Shown: one piece after another, positions 31,166-42,956 of the stretch
Numbering within the stretch: position 1 is the stretch's first letter
Layout: each line of letters opens with the position of its first letter
DNA from: CAMDHY01 sp046156265
GTDB lineage: Bacteria; Pseudomonadota; Alphaproteobacteria; Rhizobiales; Segnochrobactraceae
DNA length: 64,000 nucleotides
Assembly: GCF_046156265.1 (NCBI RefSeq)
Contig: NZ_JAWDIR010000011.1
Location: 744,001 to 808,000 of the forward strand
Direction: 5' to 3'
Notes under the pieces: generated by a model
What the model was told of the DNA's origin: nothing
The model's database searches: none
The model's input: the letters and a program-made list of their open reading frames with translations, nothing else
Position numbers and translations under genes: made by a program

Positions 31166-31984
31166 TCAGGTGCGGATCGTCTCGAGCGGGCGGTAGAAGC
31201 CCGGCGTCAGGCCGGCTTCCGATCGGGCGCGATCGTTGAAGGGCGGCTTCAGGGGGCTGCGGAAATGGCGGCGCACGAGCGCGTGGAAGCGTGGCTCCGG
31301 CGCGGTGCGCTCGCGGTCGCAGAGGAAGCGGAACCACTTCGCCCCGACGGCGACGTGGCCCTTCTCGTCCTCGTAGATGGTCTTCAGGATGTCGGCCGTC
31401 GCCACGTCCCCCTCGGCCTGCGCCTTGGCGATCAGCGAGGGCGTGACGTCGAGGCCGCGCGCCTCGAGCACCAGTGGCACGATCGCCAGCCGCGCGGCGA
31501 GGGAATGACCGGTCTCCGCGGCCGCCTGCCAGAAGCCGTCGTGGGCCGGCAGGTCGCCATAGGCGGCGCCGAGGTCGGCGAGCCGGGCGGCGAGCAGGCG
31601 GAAATGTCCGGCCTCCTCGACGCCGACGCGCACCCAGTCGTCATAGAACGAGCGCGGCATGCCGGCATCGGCGAAGCGGCCGACGATGTCCCAGGCAAGG
31701 TCGATCGCGTTGAGCTCGATATGGGCGATGGCGTGCAGGTAGGCGATGCGGCCGCTTGCGGAGCCGGAGCGCTTCGGCATGTCGCGCGGCGCCAGCAGCA
31801 AGGGCCGCGGCGGCCGCCCCGGGCGGTCCGGGACGGGGGGATCGAGGGTGGGCCGGACGAGGGAGAGCCGGTGGGCGCGCCAAAACGCGGCCACCTCTGT
31901 CGCCATCTCCACCTTGCCCGCGGGATCGACGGTTGCGACGATCGTGCGCGCCGCAGCGGCGAGCGACGGCGGGGGAGTGGTCAA
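31166..31984 (-). CDS. DUF455 ferritin-like domain protein
   Basis: This is a 272-residue protein of the DUF455 family, which has a ferritin-like four-helix fold related to the tRNA hydroxylase MiaE. Putative di-iron ligands are seen in AIAHIELNAIDLAWD, VGVEEAGHFRLL and IYEDEKGHVAVG. The substrate is not known. A TTG start at 31984, overlapping the bcp stop (TTGA), is chosen because the conserved N-terminal segment SLAAAARTIVATVDPAGKV lies directly after it. The next ATG would delete that segment. Overlap with bcp indicates coupled translation of the two genes. Confidence 0.84.
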   Translation of the reverse strand: MTTPPPSLAAAARTIVATVDPAGKVEMATEVAAFWRAHRLSLVRPTLDPPVPDRPGRPPRPLLLAPRDMPKRSGSASGRIAYLHAIAHIELNAIDLAWDIVGRFADAGMPRSFYDDWVRVGVEEAGHFRLLAARLADLGAAYGDLPAHDGFWQAAAETGHSLAARLAIVPLVLEARGLDVTPSLIAKAQAEGDVATADILKTIYEDEKGHVAVGAKWFRFLCDRERTAPEPRFHALVRRHFRSPLKPPFNDRARSEAGLTPGFYRPLETIRT

Positions 31985-32457
31985 GCCTTCGCCAACCCCT
32001 TCACGGCGGCGAGCACCTCCTCGGCGTGGCCCGGCACCTTCACCTTGCTCCACACGCGGGCGACCTTGCCGGCCCCATCGATCAGCACGGTGGTCCGCTC
32101 GACGCCCATGTACTTGCGGCCGTACATCGACTTTTCCGCCCACACGCCGTAGCGCTCGAGCGTCTCCTTCGCCTCGTCGGCGGCGAGCACGACGCTGAGT
32201 TCGTGCTTGGCGCGGAACTTCTTGTGGCTCGCGACCGAATCCGGGGAAATTCCGACGACCACGGCCCCGGCGGCCTTGAAATCACCGCCGAGCTGCGTGA
32301 AGTCGACCGCCTCGCGCGTGCAGCCGGACGTGTCGTCCTTGGGGTAGAAGTAGACCACGACCGGACTACCTCTATGATCGGAAAGTCGGAACGCGCCGCC
32401 GTCGTCGGTTGGCAGCGAAAAATCGGGAGCGGCCGTGCCTTCCACGATGGCGGTCAT
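31981..32457 (-). CDS. bcp: Thioredoxin-dependent peroxiredoxin, Bcp/PrxQ type
   Basis: This 158-residue peroxiredoxin reduces hydrogen peroxide and organic hydroperoxides in the cytoplasm. The peroxidatic Cys46 sits in YFYPKDDTSGCTREAVDF. The resolving cysteine found five residues later in many PrxQ proteins is Val here, so this is the 1-Cys variant that needs an external thiol partner. The remaining fold motifs (VVVGISPDSVASHKKF) and length are normal. It is divergent from the AsmA-like gene with 87 nt between the starts, and overlaps the DUF455 gene. Confidence 0.94.
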   Translation of the reverse strand: MTAIVEGTAAPDFSLPTDDGGAFRLSDHRGSPVVVYFYPKDDTSGCTREAVDFTQLGGDFKAAGAVVVGISPDSVASHKKFRAKHELSVVLAADEAKETLERYGVWAEKSMYGRKYMGVERTTVLIDGAGKVARVWSKVKVPGHAEEVLAAVKGLAKA

Positions 32458-32544
32458 CTGGGCGTCCTTGGGTTTTCAGGGGGCGTTTGAACCATCCGCG
32501 GTGCCGATACGCAAGGTGAACGGCGGCGGATTTCTGCAGCCGCG

Positions 32545-35500
32545 ATGACGCCGACGCAACCCCACGACGACGCGCCGGGGGACCTGGCGGAGCAGCGCCC
32601 GGCTCACGCAGTTGCCCCAAAACGCCGGCGACGGCGGGGACGCCGCATCGCGTGGTCCTGCGCGATCATCGCCGTACTCCTGGTCCTCGCCGTTGCCGGT
32701 ATCGCCATCCGGCTGATGATGGCACCGATCGGCATCGCCATGGCGGCCCGGGAGGCGCAGTCGATCCTGCAGACGCTCGTCGGCGCCGAGGGAACCGCCA
32801 GCGTCGGCACGGCGTCGCTCTCGTGGCGCCAGTCGATGGGGATCGTGCTCGAGCTCGACGACATCCGCCTCGAGGGTCCGACGGGGAAAGCCGAGGTTCC
32901 CTCGATCGTCATCGACATCGACGCCGATGCGCTGGTGATCAGCCAGCGCGTCCGCGTCCACGCGCTCATCATCGAGGGTCCGTCGGTCGATCTCGCGCCT
33001 CTGCAGCCGGGGGAGTTCGGCCAGCCGGAGCCGATCGAACTGCTCGAGAACATCGACGAGCGACTCGGACGAGTTGCGCTTGTCGCGGCCCAGAACGGTG
33101 TCGAACTGATCGAGGTGCATGACGGCCGGGTCCGCCTCGACCGACCCGACCCGTTGCCGGCGCTCGAGATGGCTGCGGTGTCCGTCCGGGCGGAGGCGGC
33201 CGGCAGCGGGTCCGTCGAGGTGCGGGCCGAGGCTCAGGTCGGGACCGGCAAGTGGACCGGCGCGATCTCGCGGAGCCCGACGCCGGCCGGCACGCGGTTC
33301 GCCGCCTCGATCGACGGTATCGGCATCGCCGAGGTGCTCGGGACCCAGCTGGTGTCACCCGATCTCGTCGTCGGGGCCGGAATCATCGCCGAATTCGGCT
33401 CCGAGGGACGCGCTTCGGCAGCCTCGCTCACCGTGGATGTGGGACCCGGCCAGATCGCGGTCCGGAACGCGCCCTCGGTCGAGCTCGCGCGGGCCCAGGC
33501 CAACCTCGTCTGGCGGCCGCAGACCAATGACTTCGCCCTCAATCCGTCGCCGCTCGAGTTCGACGGCTGGCAGTTGCTGATCGCCGGTACCCTGACGGCC
33601 GCATCAGCAACCGACCCGCTCTGGCGCTTCCAGTTGACGATGCCGCGCGCCATTCTCGCGCCGCCCGACGTGCCCGGCACGCCGGTCGAGATCGAATCGG
33701 CCGTGGCCGACGGCAGCTTCGATCCGCGCACCATCGTCATCACTCTCGACCGCGTCGAGGTGAAGGCCGCAACGGGAAGCGGTGCAGGCTCGGGTCGCAT
33801 CGTGCTGGGGCCAGGCGGGCCGAAGGTCCGGCTGCTCTTTCAGGTGACGTCTCCGACCGACTTCGGAACTTTCATCCGCGTCTGGCCGCGACCGGTCGTG
33901 CCGCCGGCGCGCATGTGGATGATCCAGAACGTCCTCGCCGGGCGCCTCGTCAGCGGCACCATCGACGTCGACCTTGGCCCCCTCGACCTCGATCCGGACC
34001 CGATGACCAGCGAGCCCGGCCAGCCGCCGGCGGACATCCGATTCGGCTTCGAGGGCGGTGCCCTGCGGATGGTCGGGTCCCTGCCGCCGCTGACGGCAGC
34101 GGCCGGGCAAGGTCACATCCTCGGGCCGACGCTGGCCGTCGACGTGACCAGAGGAACGCTCGCCGCATCCGTCGGCGGCGACGCCACGGTGGCTCCGGCC
34201 AAGGTCACGGTGGACGAGTTACGCATCCAGCCGCTCGTCACCACCACCACCGCAACGATCAGCGGTTCCGCTGCGGCACTCGCGTCCTTGGCCAATTCGG
34301 ACCCGATGCGCGCGATGTCGGCGCTGAAGATCGATCCCGCGGCGCTGTCCGGCGAGGCGCGGGCTGAGCTCTCGGTGCACGGCCCGATGGATGCACGGCT
34401 CGACATGAGCCAGCTGACCTGGACGCTGAACGCGACGCTGCGCGACGTCGCCTCCACGACGCCGATCGACGGGCACCGCATCGCCGACGCCAACCTCGCG
34501 ATCGTCGCCGACAAGGCGACAATGTCGGCCAAGGGGACAGCGGTCATCGACGGCATCCGAGCCAACATCGACGTCGTGCAGCCTTCGGGCGGCGGGGCAG
34601 CGACGCGCGGCGTGACGTTCACGCTGTCGGAAAAGGAGCTCAAGGCGCAGGCGCCGGGTTTCGACGGAATCCTGCAGGGGGCAATATCCGTCGAGGTCGC
34701 CGACGCGGGTGCGGACGGCCAGTCGATCATCGTCGATCTCACCAAGGCGAGCCTGACGATCCCGGGAATCGGCTGGACGAAGGGGGCCGGGGTGGCGGCC
34801 GACGCCACGTTCCGCTTGGTTGGCCGTGACGGCGCCAAGGACATCCGTGACCTCGTCTTCCAGTCCGAGGGTGTGCGCGTCGCAGGCTCCGCTTCGCTCG
34901 ATGCCAAGGGCGGCCTCACCGCGGCGACGTTCGGGACCTTCTCGCTGCGTCCCGGTGACAGCGCATCGGTGGACGTGCAGCGCGGCAAGGGTGGCGCCTA
35001 CGCGATCACGGTCCGCGGCGCCCGCTTCGATGGTCGCGGGCTGATCAAGCAGATGGGGGCGGCCGAAAAGGGCGGTAAGGACAAGCTGGCGATGCCGATC
35101 GAGGTCGACGCCCAGCTCGAGCGGCTTATCGGCTACAACGGCGTCAGCATCGACGGTCTGCGCGCCAAGGCGCGCGTGCAGGGAAGTGGTCCCCGCAGCG
35201 TCACCGTCTCAGGGCGCATCGGCGGCGCCGACATGCAGATCGCCCTCAAGCCGGACGGTGACGCCCGCACCCTCTCGGTGACGTCCGGTGACGCCGGTGG
35301 CCTCCTGCGATTCCTCGACTACTACGGCAAGATGCGCGGCGGGCGAGGGACGGTCGAGGCGAGGATGACGGAGGGGGGAACGCAGGGGCGTGCCTCCATC
35401 CGCGAGTTCCAGATCGTCGAGGATCCCAAGCTCGCACGCCTGATCGAGACGGCCGCCCAGAGCCGTGGTGGACGCAGCGGTCGCAATGGCGGCAATGGCG

Positions 35501-35874
35501 GCGGCCAGACGCAGATTCCCGCATCGGCGACGAGCTTCGATCGCCTGACGCTCGACTTCCGCCTCGCCGGTGGCGTGCTTTCGATCGAGGATGCGGTCCT
35601 GCGCGGGCCCGGATCGGGCGGCACCGCCACCGGCACCGTGCGCCTCGATACCGGCCGAATCTCGATCTCCGGGACCTACATCCCGATCTTCGCGATCAAC
35701 AACCTGTTCGGCCGCATTCCCGTGCTCGGCGAGATCCTCGGCGGCGGGCGGGACGGCGGCCTGTTCGGCATCACCTTCAAGCTCGACGGGCCGATCGCCG
35801 ACCCGGCCCTCTCCTTCAATCCGATCTCGTCGATCACCCCGGGCATCTTCCGGCGGATCTTCGAGTACCAGTGA
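32545..35874 (+). CDS. AsmA/YhdP-like envelope protein (DUF3971 type)
   Basis: This 1109-residue protein has one N-terminal transmembrane helix (AWSCAIIAVLLVLAVAGIAIRLMM after a basic RRRRGRR stretch) and a very large periplasmic part. It is built of beta-rich repeats typical of the AsmA superfamily. Members such as YhdP and TamB are thought to form grooves that carry phospholipids between the two membranes. The C-terminal portion (SFDRLTLDFRLAGGVLSIEDAVLRG and the GRIPVLGEILGG segment) matches the AsmA-like C-terminal domain. Its position beside bcp is conserved in Rhizobiales. Function in lipid transport is inferred from family. Confidence 0.85.
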   Translation: MTPTQPHDDAPGDLAEQRPAHAVAPKRRRRRGRRIAWSCAIIAVLLVLAVAGIAIRLMMAPIGIAMAAREAQSILQTLVGAEGTASVGTASLSWRQSMGIVLELDDIRLEGPTGKAEVPSIVIDIDADALVISQRVRVHALIIEGPSVDLAPLQPGEFGQPEPIELLENIDERLGRVALVAAQNGVELIEVHDGRVRLDRPDPLPALEMAAVSVRAEAAGSGSVEVRAEAQVGTGKWTGAISRSPTPAGTRFAASIDGIGIAEVLGTQLVSPDLVVGAGIIAEFGSEGRASAASLTVDVGPGQIAVRNAPSVELARAQANLVWRPQTNDFALNPSPLEFDGWQLLIAGTLTAASATDPLWRFQLTMPRAILAPPDVPGTPVEIESAVADGSFDPRTIVITLDRVEVKAATGSGAGSGRIVLGPGGPKVRLLFQVTSPTDFGTFIRVWPRPVVPPARMWMIQNVLAGRLVSGTIDVDLGPLDLDPDPMTSEPGQPPADIRFGFEGGALRMVGSLPPLTAAAGQGHILGPTLAVDVTRGTLAASVGGDATVAPAKVTVDELRIQPLVTTTTATISGSAAALASLANSDPMRAMSALKIDPAALSGEARAELSVHGPMDARLDMSQLTWTLNATLRDVASTTPIDGHRIADANLAIVADKATMSAKGTAVIDGIRANIDVVQPSGGGAATRGVTFTLSEKELKAQAPGFDGILQGAISVEVADAGADGQSIIVDLTKASLTIPGIGWTKGAGVAADATFRLVGRDGAKDIRDLVFQSEGVRVAGSASLDAKGGLTAATFGTFSLRPGDSASVDVQRGKGGAYAITVRGARFDGRGLIKQMGAAEKGGKDKLAMPIEVDAQLERLIGYNGVSIDGLRAKARVQGSGPRSVTVSGRIGGADMQIALKPDGDARTLSVTSGDAGGLLRFLDYYGKMRGGRGTVEARMTEGGTQGRASIREFQIVEDPKLARLIETAAQSRGGRSGRNGGNGGGQTQIPASATSFDRLTLDFRLAGGVLSIEDAVLRGPGSGGTATGTVRLDTGRISISGTYIPIFAINNLFGRIPVLGEILGGGRDGGLFGITFKLDGPIADPALSFNPISSITPGIFRRIFEYQ

Positions 35875-35898
35875 GGCGGACGGCCGCCTCGCCGGATC

Positions 35899-36981
35899 TC
35901 AGACCGGCTGAGCCTTGCGGCCGCCGCGGGCGACGTGGTCGCGGGCCTCGGCATCGAGGAGACGGCGGGCGAGTTCGGCGGCACGCACCGCCAGTTCGCC
36001 GGCGCCGGCGTGGAGCGGGCGGGAGTTCTTCACCGCTGTGACGTTGTTCTGCATGTCCTCCGCCGTCCAGCCGCGGGAGTGGGCGACATAAGGAAACTGC
36101 GGGAAATGGAAGCCGAGCTCGGCGAAGAAGCCGAGCATCTGGCCCGCCACGCCCTGCACGTTGTCCTGGCCGCCGACGATGATGAAGGCGGCGACCTTGT
36201 TGCGGATCAGCACCCGGTTGCGGATCGTCACCTGGTTCTGGATGGTGTTGAGTCGCTCGGCCATGCGGAAATAGAGCGAACTCGCCTGACCCCAGCGGAT
36301 GGGGGTCGCGACGAGGACGGCGTCGCACCAGTGCACGAGCGCCTCGTAGACCGGCGTCAGACCGTCTTCGGGGCGCATCTGAGTGACGGAACACGGCCAC
36401 GTGCAGGCGTGCGCCGCCTTCGAATAGTAGCCCTTGCAGGCCTCGAAGGAGAGGTCGTTCAGGCGGATCAGCTGTGTCTCGCACCCGTCCGCCGCGGCGG
36501 CGGCGAGGGCCGAGGCGAGGAGGTCGTCGGACCCCGAATAGCGGGGCGCACCCCCGTCCATCGCGGTGGTCGACAGACCGAGGACCCGGATTGGACCGGG
36601 GGCGCGAACGACGGGCCGCTCCAGCGGGTGCGGCTCATGAGGTGACTTCGTGCGCGGCGTGCCGGCGGCGACGTCGACGAGAACCCGTCCCGCCTCGACA
36701 CGCACCGGATAGGCCGGGACCTGGTCCGCCTCGAACCCCGGCTCGCCGCGGCCGGTGACGCGGTGGAACTTCCACTGGTGCCAGGGGCAGACGACATAGT
36801 CACCGTCGAGGGTGCCCTCGCCGAGCGGCCCGCCGACGTGATTGCAGGCGTTGGAGACGGCGCCGAAGACGCCGTCGCGGCAGGACACCGCGAGCCTGGT
36901 GGTGGCCGCCTTGACCGCCGACACTGGTTTGGCCGCGAGCTCTTCGACGCTGCCGACGTCGGTCCAGTTCGCCTCGGTCAT
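35899..36981 (-). CDS. Rieske [2Fe-2S] - flavodoxin-fold NAD(P)H oxidoreductase fusion
   Basis: This 360-residue protein joins two redox modules. Residues 1-105 form a Rieske ferredoxin domain with the ligands Cys46-x-His48 and Cys65-x2-His68 (CNH...CPWH). From about residue 130 to 345 there is a flavodoxin-like FMN reductase domain: IRVLGLSTTAMDGGAPRYSGS at the phosphate-binding position, then VYEALVHWCDAVLVATPIRWGQASSLYFRMAERLN. No oxygenase subunit is adjacent. The likely role is self-contained electron transfer from NAD(P)H via flavin to an iron-sulfur centre and on to an unknown acceptor. The start at 36981 has GGGGGGAA before it; an upstream ATG adds 20 unrelated residues. Confidence 0.85.
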   Translation of the reverse strand: MTEANWTDVGSVEELAAKPVSAVKAATTRLAVSCRDGVFGAVSNACNHVGGPLGEGTLDGDYVVCPWHQWKFHRVTGRGEPGFEADQVPAYPVRVEAGRVLVDVAAGTPRTKSPHEPHPLERPVVRAPGPIRVLGLSTTAMDGGAPRYSGSDDLLASALAAAAADGCETQLIRLNDLSFEACKGYYSKAAHACTWPCSVTQMRPEDGLTPVYEALVHWCDAVLVATPIRWGQASSLYFRMAERLNTIQNQVTIRNRVLIRNKVAAFIIVGGQDNVQGVAGQMLGFFAELGFHFPQFPYVAHSRGWTAEDMQNNVTAVKNSRPLHAGAGELAVRAAELARRLLDAEARDHVARGGRKAQPV

Positions 36982-37149
36982 TTCGGTTCCCCCCGCGGCT
37001 ATCGGGCTCGCCGGCTCGGCACCCCGGCGGGCGGCGCCCACGCATCTGGCCGCGCCGGCGTCCGCCGGTCAATCGGCCCCGCCGCTGCTGGAGGGTCGAT
37101 CACGATACGTTCAGAAGGCGTCAGCCCTTGAACGACGTTTCCGAAAGAG

Positions 37150-37165
37150 ATAAACATATCTTTAT
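37150..37165 (+). promoter_or_regulatory. Near-palindromic operator candidate of the methionine-cycle operon
   Basis: ATAAACATATCTTTAT is a 16-nt inverted repeat with only one mismatched pair. It lies in an AT-rich patch directly before the regulator gene. ArsR-family dimers bind such palindromes, so it is a candidate SahR-type autoregulatory site. Confidence 0.55.
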
Positions 37166-38197
37166 ATGGATTGGAGCCCGAACTTGACGAAGGACGCGCC
37201 GCTCGCCCTCGACCCGCTGGTCGCCTGCCTGAAGGCGGCGGGTGAGCCGTCGCGCCTGCGCATCCTCGCCCTGTTGGCGGCGAGCGATCTCACCGTCAAG
37301 GACCTCACCGCCATCCTCGGGCAGAGCCAGCCGCGCATCTCGCGCCACCTGAAGCTGCTCGTCGAGGCCGGTGTCGTCCGCCGGTACCCCGAAGGGGCCT
37401 GGGCCTACTACCGCCTCGCCGAAGACGATGCGGCTGGCGCGCTGGGCGCGACGCTCGTCCAGAGACTCGATACGGCCGACAGCGTGCTCAGTCGGGACCG
37501 GCAGCGGCTGGAGGCGGTGAAGCGTGCCCATGCCGAGACGGCGGCCTCCTATTTTGCCGCGAACGCCGCCTCGTGGGACCGCCTGCGCTCCCTGCACGTT
37601 CCGGAAGATGCGGTCGAGGCAGCCATTCGCAGGGCCGTCGGCACACGCCCCTTCGGCAGCTTTCTCGACCTCGGCACCGGCACCGGGCGGATGCTGGAGC
37701 TCTTCGCCGACCTCTACGAGCGCGGCGTCGGCATCGACGCCAGCCAGCCGATGCTGGCGGTGGCCCGCGCCAATCTCGACAACAACGGCGTGACGAACGT
37801 CCAGGTCCGCCACGGCGACGTCTATGCGCTCGCGGTGCCGCACGGCAGCTTCGACGTCGTCGCGATCCACCAGGTGCTGCACTTCCTCGAGGATCCGGCC
37901 CGCGCCGTCGCGGAAGCCGCGCGCGCCGTCCGTCCAGGCGGGCGGTTGCTCGTCGTCGACTTCGCGCCGCACGACCTCGAGTTCCTGCGCGCCGAGCACG
38001 CCCACCGCCGGCTCGGCTTCTCGCACGAGCAGGTGGAGGGGTGGCTGCGGTCTGCCGGCCTCGACGTCGTGCGCATCGAGGATCTCGCGCCCCCCGCCGG
38101 ATCGGACGGGCAACTCACCGTGACGCTTTGGCTCGCCCGCGACCCGCGCTTCGAGGTCGCCGGCGACAAGACCCGACGCCTGGAGACGACGGCATGA
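37166..38197 (+). CDS. ArsR-family regulator fused to SAM-dependent methyltransferase (SahR-like)
   Basis: This 343-residue protein has an N-terminal ArsR winged helix (AAGEPSRLRILALLAASDLTVKDLTAILGQSQPRISRHLKLLVEAG) and a C-terminal class I methyltransferase domain with motif I FLDLGTGTGRMLELF and VVAIHQVLHFLEDP. This architecture is that of SahR, an S-adenosylhomocysteine-sensing repressor of the methionine cycle in proteobacteria. Its position ahead of metF and metH supports that role. The ATG at 37166 abuts the palindrome and lacks a Shine-Dalgarno. A TTG at 37184, six codons in, has GGAG at 7-nt spacing and may be the true start. The gene overlaps metF by 4 nt. Confidence 0.87.
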   Translation: MDWSPNLTKDAPLALDPLVACLKAAGEPSRLRILALLAASDLTVKDLTAILGQSQPRISRHLKLLVEAGVVRRYPEGAWAYYRLAEDDAAGALGATLVQRLDTADSVLSRDRQRLEAVKRAHAETAASYFAANAASWDRLRSLHVPEDAVEAAIRRAVGTRPFGSFLDLGTGTGRMLELFADLYERGVGIDASQPMLAVARANLDNNGVTNVQVRHGDVYALAVPHGSFDVVAIHQVLHFLEDPARAVAEAARAVRPGGRLLVVDFAPHDLEFLRAEHAHRRLGFSHEQVEGWLRSAGLDVVRIEDLAPPAGSDGQLTVTLWLARDPRFEVAGDKTRRLETTA

Positions 38198-39102
38198 CGA
38201 ACCCGATCACCCGCCTCAGCCGCGCCGGCGGCGAAGCGCCGTTCCGCGTCTCGTTCGAGTTCTTTCCGCCGACCTCCGAGGATATGGAGCGGCGTCTGTG
38301 GGATTCGATCGGGCGGCTCTCCCCGCTGTCGCCGAGCTTCGTCTCCGTCACCTATGGGGCGGGCGGCTCGACGCGCGAGCGCACGCACGCCACCGTCGAG
38401 CGGCTGATCCGCGAGACGCCGCTGAAGCCGGCCGCGCACCTGACGTGCGTGGCGGCGAGCCGCGACGAGGTCGACGCTGTCGTCCGTTCCTACTGGGAGG
38501 CGGGCGTGCGCCACATCGTGGCGCTGCGCGGCGATCCACCCGAGGGCGTCGGTGCGCGCTACACGCCCCATCCTGACGGCTATGCCTTCTCGGATGAACT
38601 CGTCGCTGGCGTGCGCCGCATCGCCGACTTCGAGGTCTCGGTGTCCGCCTATCCGGAGCGCCATCCCGAGAGCCCCGACTGGGCGACGGAAATCGACGCG
38701 CTGAAGCGCAAGGTCGATGCCGGCGCGACTCGGGCGATAACGCAGTTCTTCTTCGACAACGATCTCTACGATGCCTATGTCGAGCGGGCCCGCAATGCCG
38801 GCATCGACATCCCCATCGTCGCCGGCATCATGCCGGTGCTGAGCCTCGCGCAGGTCACCCGCTTCGCCGAGCGCTGCGGCGCGACGGTGCCGGACTGGGT
38901 GCGCCGCCGCTTCGAAGGGCTGGAGGCCGACGCTGCCACCCGGCAACTCGTCTCGGCCGCCGTTTCGGCCGAGCAGGTGATGGACCTCGTCGACCGTGGC
39001 GTCACCGACTTCCACTTCTACACGCTGAACCGAGCCGACCTCGTCTACGCCATCTGCCACCTGCTCGGCCTCAGGCCGGACAGCGTGGCGGCCGCAGCCT
39101 GA
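38194..39102 (+). CDS. metF: Methylenetetrahydrofolate reductase
   Basis: MetF (302 residues) reduces 5,10-methylene-THF to 5-methyl-THF, the methyl donor for methionine synthase. It is a flavin-dependent TIM barrel. Motifs seen are VSFEFFPPTSEDMERRLW, FVSVTYGAGGSTRERT, HLTCVAASRDEV, ALRGDPP and ITQFFFDNDLYDAYVERAR. The start codon overlaps the regulator stop (ATGA), indicating translational coupling. metH genes follow after 16 nt. Confidence 0.96.
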   Translation: MTNPITRLSRAGGEAPFRVSFEFFPPTSEDMERRLWDSIGRLSPLSPSFVSVTYGAGGSTRERTHATVERLIRETPLKPAAHLTCVAASRDEVDAVVRSYWEAGVRHIVALRGDPPEGVGARYTPHPDGYAFSDELVAGVRRIADFEVSVSAYPERHPESPDWATEIDALKRKVDAGATRAITQFFFDNDLYDAYVERARNAGIDIPIVAGIMPVLSLAQVTRFAERCGATVPDWVRRRFEGLEADAATRQLVSAAVSAEQVMDLVDRGVTDFHFYTLNRADLVYAICHLLGLRPDSVAAAA

Positions 39103-39118
39103 GGCGCAGGAGACGACG

Positions 39119-40195
39119 ATGACCCATCCCCGTGCCGCCGCCGCGTCGCGCGCGACTGCAACGCTCAATGAGATCGCCGCCCGCCGCATCCTTGTGATCG
39201 ACGGCGCGATGGGCACGATGCTGCAGCGCTACAAGTTCTCGGAAGGCGACTTCCGCGGCAGCCGCTTCGCCGACTGGCCGAGCGACGTGAAGGGCAACAA
39301 CGACCTGCTCAGCCTGACGCAGCCAGATGCGATCCGCGCCGTCCACACCGCCTATTTCGAGGCCGGCGCCGACGTGGTGGAAACCAACACCTTCTCCTCG
39401 ACGACCATCGCCATGGCCGACTACGGCATGCAGGCGCTCGCCTACGAGCTCAACTTCGAGGGCGCGAGGCTCGCCCGCGAGGTCGCCGACGCCGTCACCG
39501 CGCGCGATCCGTCGCGTCCGCGCTTCGTCGCCGGCGCCATCGGCCCGACCAACCGCACCGCCTCGATCTCGCCGGACGTCAACAATCCCGGCTTCCGCGC
39601 CGTCAGTTTCGACGATCTGCGCATCGCCTATGGCGAGGCGGCGAGGGGGCTGGTTGACGGTGGGGCGGATCTCATCCTCGTCGAGACCGTCTTCGACACG
39701 CTGAACGCCAAGGCGGCGCTGTTCGCCATCGAGGAGGTTTTCGAAGAGGTCGGCTTCCGGCTCCCGGTGATGGTGTCGGGCACCATCACCGACCTGTCGG
39801 GCCGCACCCTGTCGGGCCAGACGCCGACGGCGTTCTGGTACTCCGTCCGGCACGGTCGGCCTTTCTCGATCGGCCTCAACTGCGCGCTCGGCGCCAAGGA
39901 GATGCGCGCCCATATCGCGGAGCTTTCGCGCGTCGCCGACACTCTCGTCTGCGCCTATCCGAATGCCGGCCTGCCGAACGAGTTCGGCGAGTACGACGAG
40001 AGCCCGGCGGCGACCGCGGCCCTCATAGGCGAGTTCGCCGACGCTGGGCTCGTCAACATCGTCGGCGGCTGCTGCGGCACCACGCCCGACCACATCGCGG
40101 CGATCGCCGCGGCAGTTCAGGGCAAGCCCCCGCGGCTAGTCCCGAAGGCCGACCACCGCCTCCGCCTCGCCGGCCTCGAGCCCTTCGCGGCGTGA
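39119..40195 (+). CDS. metH: Methionine synthase, homocysteine-binding module (split MetH, N part)
   Basis: This 358-residue protein equals the first module of cobalamin-dependent MetH. It is a homocysteine S-methyltransferase barrel, with ILVIDGAMGTMLQRYKFSEGDFRG at the start and the zinc-binding cysteines in GLNCALGAKEM and GGCCGTTPDHI. It ends cleanly after the barrel (LRLAGLEPFAA), where single-chain MetH continues into the pterin module. The next gene supplies the rest. Both parts are intact, so this is a genuine two-subunit enzyme and not a sequencing frameshift. Confidence 0.92.
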   Translation: MTHPRAAAASRATATLNEIAARRILVIDGAMGTMLQRYKFSEGDFRGSRFADWPSDVKGNNDLLSLTQPDAIRAVHTAYFEAGADVVETNTFSSTTIAMADYGMQALAYELNFEGARLAREVADAVTARDPSRPRFVAGAIGPTNRTASISPDVNNPGFRAVSFDDLRIAYGEAARGLVDGGADLILVETVFDTLNAKAALFAIEEVFEEVGFRLPVMVSGTITDLSGRTLSGQTPTAFWYSVRHGRPFSIGLNCALGAKEMRAHIAELSRVADTLVCAYPNAGLPNEFGEYDESPAATAALIGEFADAGLVNIVGGCCGTTPDHIAAIAAAVQGKPPRLVPKADHRLRLAGLEPFAA

Positions 40196-40250
40196 GCGCT
40201 CGCGCGTTCCGCCTCCCCAAGACCCCGTCTGATCTCAAAGGCTCGCCGGA

Positions 40251-42917
<2,667 letters not shown>

Positions 42918-42935
42918 GCATTTACGCATTTCAGC

Positions 42936-42953
42936 ATGAAGTCTATGCTTCAT
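42936..42953 (+). promoter_or_regulatory. Palindrome upstream of the LysR-type gene
   Basis: ATGAAG-TCTATG-CTTCAT is a perfect 6-6-6 inverted repeat containing a T-N11-A arrangement, as expected for LysR-type autoregulation. ATGAAG occurs a third time at the start codon region (42957). Confidence 0.4.
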
Positions 42954-42956
42954 CGC

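Noticed and set aside
40196..40250. metH split as a sequencing error
   Set aside because: The N part ends after a complete domain and the C part has its own ATG and domain start. A single indel would not produce such clean ends.
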